A stretch of 13,369 nt of DNA, taken from Spirogloea muscicola. Lineage: Eukaryota > Streptophyta > Zygnematophyceae > Spirogloeales > Spirogloeaceae. Where the stretch lies: NCBI GenBank assembly GCA_009602725.1, contig WELB01000089.1:548253-561621 (forward strand). The letters are read 5' to 3'. How positions within the stretch are numbered: position 1 is the stretch's first letter; each line of letters begins with the position of its first letter. Shown piece by piece: positions 9,322 to 13,369 of the stretch. A model generated the notes under the pieces. The model worked only from the letters and a program-made list of their open reading frames with translations. It did not search any database and was not told the DNA's origin. Position numbers and translations under genes: made by a program.

Positions 9322-9985
9322 GCATATTGTTCGCATAACGATGTACAGCTTGCATCCTGACTTCGCAGCTGAGGACCTCATGAGATCCTTAAAGTCCTGA
9401 GACCCAACTTTTGAATCTTATACAGTAATTTGACAAGGAAATGTTGACCCTCACCTCTCAAGTCCTAACTTGCAGACTTGCTCGCCACGCTCTTTAAGAT
9501 GCTTCTGCCGCTGTTCTGCTGCTATTGAAAGTCTGCTGAGGCCTTTAGATCACTTCACAACACCAATGCTTCGTGGTTCTCAATGTCTGTTTTGCGAGCA
9601 TAAGTGGCATAGGTGGCATGAAGTAAACTTGCCCAAGAAAATATACAGGACCTAATAATGTTACACCTAAAAAGGCTAGCAAGAAAAGTAGCACGGCTTG
9701 AGTCCTTCAGCAATGTGTCCTGCACAATCTGGCTCTCCATCTGCGAAACCTTGCGAAGGTTGCAGAGGTATCGCATGGGCCTGTCAGTGTTGTTGCAGCG
9801 GTCTACGGCACATGCAATACATCTGCGTGCCAGTCGCGCCTTGGTTGCAGCCACTGGCTTTAGACAGGGGACCTGCTACTCGAAGACTTGTTTCTCTGTC
9901 CTGCGGCTGCTCACTTGGGGATATTGAGCCACTTGAAGCGCTTGTGTGCTTCAGCACATTTCTGGCCCGTTCGAAATCTTGTCCA

Positions 9986-9991
9986 TTTATT
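9986..9991 (-). promoter_or_regulatory. Candidate poly(A) signal AATAAA for the DUF707 gene
   Basis: The plus strand TTTATT reads AATAAA on the minus strand, about 365 bases after the DUF707 stop. Plant and algal signals are loose, so a match to the animal consensus is weak evidence. Confidence 0.3.
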
Positions 9992-10284
9992 TTTATGGGC
10001 TGGCCAATCAGAGCCATCGCCCTCTATTGGAAGAGCTCTTTCTCTTTTGCAGAGGGATGCAGCATCTCATGTTTCTCTGGTGCTTTGGGCGGGTGTGATG
10101 GAGAGCAAAGAACAACCTCAGCAGAAGATCCCTGTGGATCTCAGTGCAACTCTTGATTTGCGTATTGGCAGCAAAAGTCGGAGTCCCTGGACAGGGGTGG
10201 TCAACTCCCTGCCATGGAGCAATTGCTTGTCACAGTCTAATCAGTGCGTCTGAGTTTTCTTTTTGAATATGTGGCTTGTGAAGA

Positions 10285-10329
10285 GATTGAAAGGTAAGTG
10301 ATTGAAACGTAAATGATTGAAAGGTAAGC
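10285..10329. repeat. Three tandem 15-bp units next to the DUF707 stop
   Basis: Units GATTGAAAGGTAAGT, GATTGAAACGTAAAT and GATTGAAAGGTAAGC follow one another with no gap. They lie 25 bases past the DUF707 stop codon, in its probable 3' UTR, so the transcript would carry the complement. They are a small minisatellite. Confidence 0.85.
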
Positions 10330-10354
10330 AAAGAGACACAAGCAGGATATGGCG

Positions 10355-13300
10355 TCAATGCCTTGATAGCTTGGCCTCGTGAGAGTGGCTGGTGTGGCTG
10401 TTGACTTGTAGCCCGAACATGGCCTCGTTCCACCGCTGCTGGAAGGTCCGCCACTCACTGAAGCAACGTGCACTGACCTGTTGACAAACATCAGTGTCCA
10501 CAATTAGCCGACTATGCAAGGCTTTGGATGGCATTATTCACCATCCCCTGCAACGGGAGGCTACTGCTATTGTCAAGACAACAACCTTTGTTGTAGTATT
10601 AGTAACATGCTGAAGAATCAGGCTCTTTTCACCTACAACCCCAACACTCATGCACCATCACATCAGATGGTGAAAAATTGACTGCTAGGCCGGGCTTCTT
10701 CACTTCGGTCTTGAGGTTAGCAATAAAATTGACCTTGATCTCCATGGTCTGAGGTTCATAACTGAGTCAAGCTTGAGGACTAAATTACAGAGTCACAAGA
10801 TATGATTCACAATTGCCACATCATATTGGTCACTACTGCCAAGGAGGTATGACAGAAAGGGAGAAGCGAGCAGTGCCGTACCCCTTCCCAGGCAGCCCTG
10901 GCTCCGGCAGCCTGGCCCTGGTTTCCGAGCGACGGGATCTTCAAGTGCACGATCCACTGGGCGTCCACGACACCAATCTTCTCCGCCGGCAGGCCGCCCG
11001 CGCAGGCGCCGAGCTTCCAGTCGATGCCCCAGCCATGCACCAAGTCATTCTGCCGGGCCGGCAAAAGTTCGAGTTAGTAGAACATATTTGCGACCTGAAG
11101 GACTCAGCTGTGCAGCTGAGTCCGTCAAGTTTACCTAGATGGGCAGAGGTATGCCCACGGAACTTGAAATCTTAACTGAAGGGAAACTCAGAATGTCAAT
11201 ATCAAGGTAGTGAAAGCAACAGCTCAAAGATACAACTGAGCACGTTGCGAATGTGTATGGTCTCTGCCTTGTCTAATATGCTCAGAAACAGGGAACAACT
11301 TTTACCTGCAGCATTTGCCAAACACATCGCCAGGCTCGGCGAGAAAAGACTGGGGCCATGATTTCCACCATCCTGCACAGATAGCCACCGATTGTGCCCT
11401 CCAAGTTGATCAAACAACCATATGGGCTTGCGCTAGTACTTCTACTTTTGGTAAATACAGACCAGGGCTCAGCCAAGAGAAGATATCAGGCAGCCCGGCT
11501 AAGAGGACCCACAAGAAGTAATGAGGCGACTCAGAGATGGAGAAAGAAGAGAAGGCAACGGGGAAAGCAGAAGCAACGGAGTACTCAGTGAAGCTCAGAG
11601 AGTGGACAAACAGGTGCAAATACCTGCAATTAGGTGCAATTAGGTGCATATACTTGTGACACTGTAGTGTTGACGTTCTGCTAATGTCGTGTGAGAGGGA
11701 GCTCGCAGCCATACCCAGCACAGGGAGGCTGGGTGTTGCCCTCCCCGCACTTCTCGCCGTGGACGCTCTCGTTGGTGCTCAGGTGGTAGTCGCCTCCGCC
11801 CGGGACGTGCTTGGTGATGGGCCAGGCGATGCGGGACGCGCCGCCCAGCGCCGGCTGCGAGATCTCCAGCCCGTGCTTGGCCACGAGCTCCATGTACCTG
11901 TGCTGGGAGGCATGCGTGATCAGCTAAGCTCAAGCTTCACATCAATGTCATCGCTGAGTGACAACCCACCTATGGCTCTTTTGATGGCAGCAGAGAGAGT
12001 CTTTTGTCTCATGGTTATTGTCTCATTTCAATTGAAATGAGACGATGACCAGTATACATAGTATACCTCCAAGAGGCACTAAGCTAAACACATGTGGAAT
12101 GTCCGCAGCTTCAGCCATGAGAGCCCCCTAGAGCTGCCAAGTGACAACAGCTTGAGCCCATTGGGCGCGGCAACGTACGCGGCTCCGTTGAAGTTGTCGG
12201 TGTTGAGATCCTCATCCCAGAGAAAGACATAGTCGTACGGAGCCACAGTGTCGGGGTGCAAGAAGCGCTTGGCGAACCACCTTGCGCGGAGTGAAGCATT
12301 GGCAGCGAGCTTAGTCTCTACGCAAACGCACACAACAGCACATCGTCACCACTAACCAGCAATAATTGCTGCATTGTGCCCTCAGTCTGACTCTTTAGTG
12401 TCTAAAGAAGCCGCCCCAATAACAGATTCATTAGCATGCTCCTCACCACTTGGTCTGCTTGGGTGCCTGGACGTGGATTGCGCGCTGCGCCCAGTCGAGG
12501 TCCATCCAGTAGCTCGCATACACGTCATAGTGGAAGAGCACCACCGTGAAGTTGTCAGCAGGAAACTGCATGGGCGCACACGCAGGTTGCTGCAATTCAA
12601 GCTCAGGCGCAGCAGCAGGCAATGCAAGACTGCATCACTGTTCACAGGCCAGAAGCTATAATAATTGACTCAAATAAATTTGAGCTGAGCAAAGCTCATC
12701 ATGTGTATGTGCTACATCCAGCTACATCCATGCTGATATCAATGAGGTGGATGCTGAGAAATGAGCAGTGAGTATGGTGCAGCTCGAAGAGCGGGGGCAC
12801 CTTGGCTATTATTCTGGACACGTGGTTCTTCTGCGCAAGTCCGACGGCCATGGCCAGCAGCCCAGTGGGCTGCGGACCCACCAGGTCCTGACAGCACAAG
12901 AACATGGCGAGGATGCAGCTTCAGGTCGCCGGCACTCAATAGTCTCTGCAGCCGGCTTGTCATGCATGCACTCTGATCAAAGGCGACGGCTTTCCAACTC
13001 GCCATGCATGCACTCTGATCAAAGGCGACGGCTTTCCAGGCTTGCAACGTCGACATGCAAACCCACATTCATTTCGAGCATTCAGTTATCCGTCCGCAGG
13101 ACGGCACTGTCAGCATGGCCGGCACTGTCGCCAATGTGCTCAAATCAGATGTAAAGGAAGGATAGTTATCCATCAGTGCATCCACTGCGTCTTGAACCAG
13201 TCTCTTTTGATTGACTGCAGGAGCTCTTAAGGAGATGGCCGTCCAGGACCTTGGCGGGGTCGCCCCAGAGGCGGCGCAGGTACAGGTCTGACGTCGGCCG

Positions 13301-13369
13301 CTTGATGCCACCGGGGACGAGGTCCGGCGGCGCCGCCACCGGCGCGGGCGCCGCGGCGGCGGCGGCGGC
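10355..13369 (-). CDS. DUF707 (PF05212) protein, 8 exons visible, N-terminus off the right edge
   Basis: Exons on the minus strand: 13369-13250, 12887-12801, 12565-12447, 12280-12179, 11897-11715, 11372-11306, 11049-10882, 10477-10355 (stop TGA at 10357-10355). Phases agree at all seven introns, giving 322 residues plus stop. Conserved family stretches appear in order: SDLYLRRLWGDPAK, LLAMAVGLAQK, FTVVLFHYD, AIHVQAPKQTKWWFAKRFLH, YDYVFLWDEDL, HGLEISQPAL, VEIMAPVFSRRAWRCVWQML, NDLVHGWGIDW, EKIGVVDAQWIVH, IPSLG, and RCFSEWRTFQQRW. Plant members usually start with a membrane anchor, which would be outside the window. Function is not established. Some are annotated as lysine-ketoglutarate reductase trans-splicing related, a label I would not rely on. 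The acidic WDEDL resembles a glycosyltransferase DxD site, which is inference only. The visible start is a poly-Ala/Pro run. Confidence 0.88.
10478..10881 (-). other. DUF707 intron 7 (404 bp)
   Basis: Phase-0 intron with donor GTACGG and acceptor TCAACAG, joining AAWEG to VSARCFSEW. The reading frame stays open for 75 bases past the donor before a stop (near 10807), but that extension has no family similarity. The last exon supplies the conserved RC..EW..F motif, which settles the junction. No other gene is seen. Confidence 0.75.
11100..11123. repeat. 24-nt hairpin palindrome in DUF707 intron 6
   Basis: The arm GGACTCAGCTG (11100-11110) is followed by TG and then CAGCTGAGTCC. This is a perfect 11-bp stem with a 2-nt loop. 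It lies inside intron 6 (11050-11305), about 50 bases from the exon 7 acceptor, so it could place a hairpin near the splice site. Confidence 0.85.
11373..11714 (-). other. DUF707 intron 5 (342 bp)
   Basis: Phase-2 intron with donor GTATGG and acceptor TGTGCAG, joining PPCAG to MVEIMAPVF. It holds a short tandem repeat at 11625-11649. No gene is seen in it. Confidence 0.75.
11625..11649. repeat. Short tandem repeat TGCAATTAGG x2 in DUF707 intron 5
   Basis: Two perfect 10-mers (11625-11644) are followed by a partial third (TGCAT). A related AGGTGCAAATACC precedes them near 11612, so the word AGGTGCA recurs three times in about 40 bases. Confidence 0.75.
12020..12043. repeat. 24-nt perfect palindrome in DUF707 intron 4
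   Basis: The half GTCTCATTTCAA is followed directly by its reverse complement TTGAAATGAGAC. Just before it TTGTCTCAT occurs twice (12004-12012 and 12018-12026). Just after it is GTATACATAGTATAC (12052-12066), itself an inverted repeat. The cluster sits in the middle of intron 4 (11898-12178) and may be a small transposon scar or a local structure. Confidence 0.85.
12711..12730. repeat. Tandem 10-mer GCTACATCCA x2 in DUF707 intron 2
   Basis: Two perfect adjacent copies lie in intron 2 (12566-12800). About 27 bases upstream, CTCAAAT-AA-ATTTGAG (12669-12684) forms a short inverted repeat. Both look like ordinary replication slippage or fold-back products. Confidence 0.8.
12888..13249 (-). other. 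DUF707 intron 1 (362 bp)
   Basis: Phase-0 intron with donor GTCCTG and acceptor TGTCAG, joining WGDPAK to DLVGPQ. It contains the 36-nt duplicated block at 12961-13038. No gene is seen in it. Confidence 0.75.
12961..13038. repeat. 36-nt block duplicated in tandem (42-bp period) in DUF707 intron 1
   Basis: Copies at 12961-12996 and 13003-13038 are identical over 36 bases, beginning CATGCATGCACTCTGATCAA and ending GGCTTTCCA. Six bases (ACTCGC) separate them. Complete identity points to a recent duplication, or to an assembly artefact at a short repeat. Confidence 0.95.

Larger units (their letters stand above)
9322..10354. other. Convergent intergenic spacer with the 3' UTRs of both genes
   Basis: About 1 kb between the NUP214 stop and the DUF707 stop. 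Open frames here show no recognisable protein and overlap one another on opposite strands. For NUP214 the only weak poly(A)-like words I see are AATATA/AATAAT near 9640-9659. For the opposite gene there is an AATAAA (9986-9991). No RNA gene was recognised. The two transcripts could overlap at their 3' ends. Confidence 0.6.

Noticed and set aside
9555-9854. Open frame of about 100 residues in the spacer, minus strand
   Set aside because: No family resemblance. It lies beyond the DUF707 stop in the expected 3' UTR or spacer.
9698-10156. Open frame of about 150 residues in the spacer, plus strand
   Set aside because: No recognisable domain, Cys/Ser-rich composition typical of chance translation, no splice partner, and an equally long overlapping frame on the other strand.
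11684-12040. Plus-strand open frame of 118 residues over DUF707 exon 5
   Set aside because: Shadow of the minus-strand exon, whose translation holds the conserved HGLEISQPAL motif.
12079-12178. Continuation of DUF707 exon 4 past its donor
   Set aside because: The frame stays open for about 100 bases, but family similarity stops exactly at the GTACGT donor and resumes in exon 5 (YMELVAKHGLE).

Overview
This is a stretch of nuclear DNA from a green eukaryote (Viridiplantae). It carries two intron-rich protein genes that converge on a spacer of about 1 kb. The lineage call rests on three things. The large gene has the domain order and C-terminus of plant NUP214. The second gene is a DUF707 protein of the plant type. 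Plant-type telomere motifs (CCCTAAA) lie inside introns. Exons are GC-rich with Ala, Gly and Pro codon runs, while introns are short (about 100-440 bp) and closer to neutral in base composition. I cannot name the species. A green alga (streptophyte or chlorophyte) or another early-branching lineage fits better than a flowering plant, but this is inference.

Region 1-9321 (+): the 3' sixteen exons of a NUP214-type nucleoporin. The N-terminus lies off the left edge. I set exon borders by matching intron phase and by resemblance to plant NUP214. The joined reading frame is open across every junction, giving 1791 residues plus a stop in the window. The order is an N-terminal beta-propeller (exons 1-8), a long disordered acidic and Pro/Ser/Ala linker (exon 9), a conserved coiled-coil block (exons 10-14), and a disordered FG-repeat domain (exons 15-16) ending in FTQMRK. 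The protein is expected at the cytoplasmic face of the nuclear pore in mRNA export.

Region 9322-10354: convergent intergenic spacer and 3' UTRs. No convincing gene is seen. A 15-bp triple repeat lies next to the DUF707 stop, and an AATAAA on the minus strand is a candidate poly(A) signal.

Region 10355-13369 (-): a DUF707 (PF05212) gene in eight visible exons, 322 residues plus stop. Its N-terminus lies off the right edge. All exon phases agree. Its introns carry a 42-bp-period tandem duplication, two 24-nt palindromes and small tandem repeats.

The two genes have no evident functional link. I found no undescribed multi-gene system. The main points of interest are at the gene-structure level: a probable GC-AG intron, several in-frame alternative splice sites, a stop codon set inside a donor-like sequence, generally weak 5' splice sites, telomere-like motifs in three successive NUP214 introns, and intronic palindromes.
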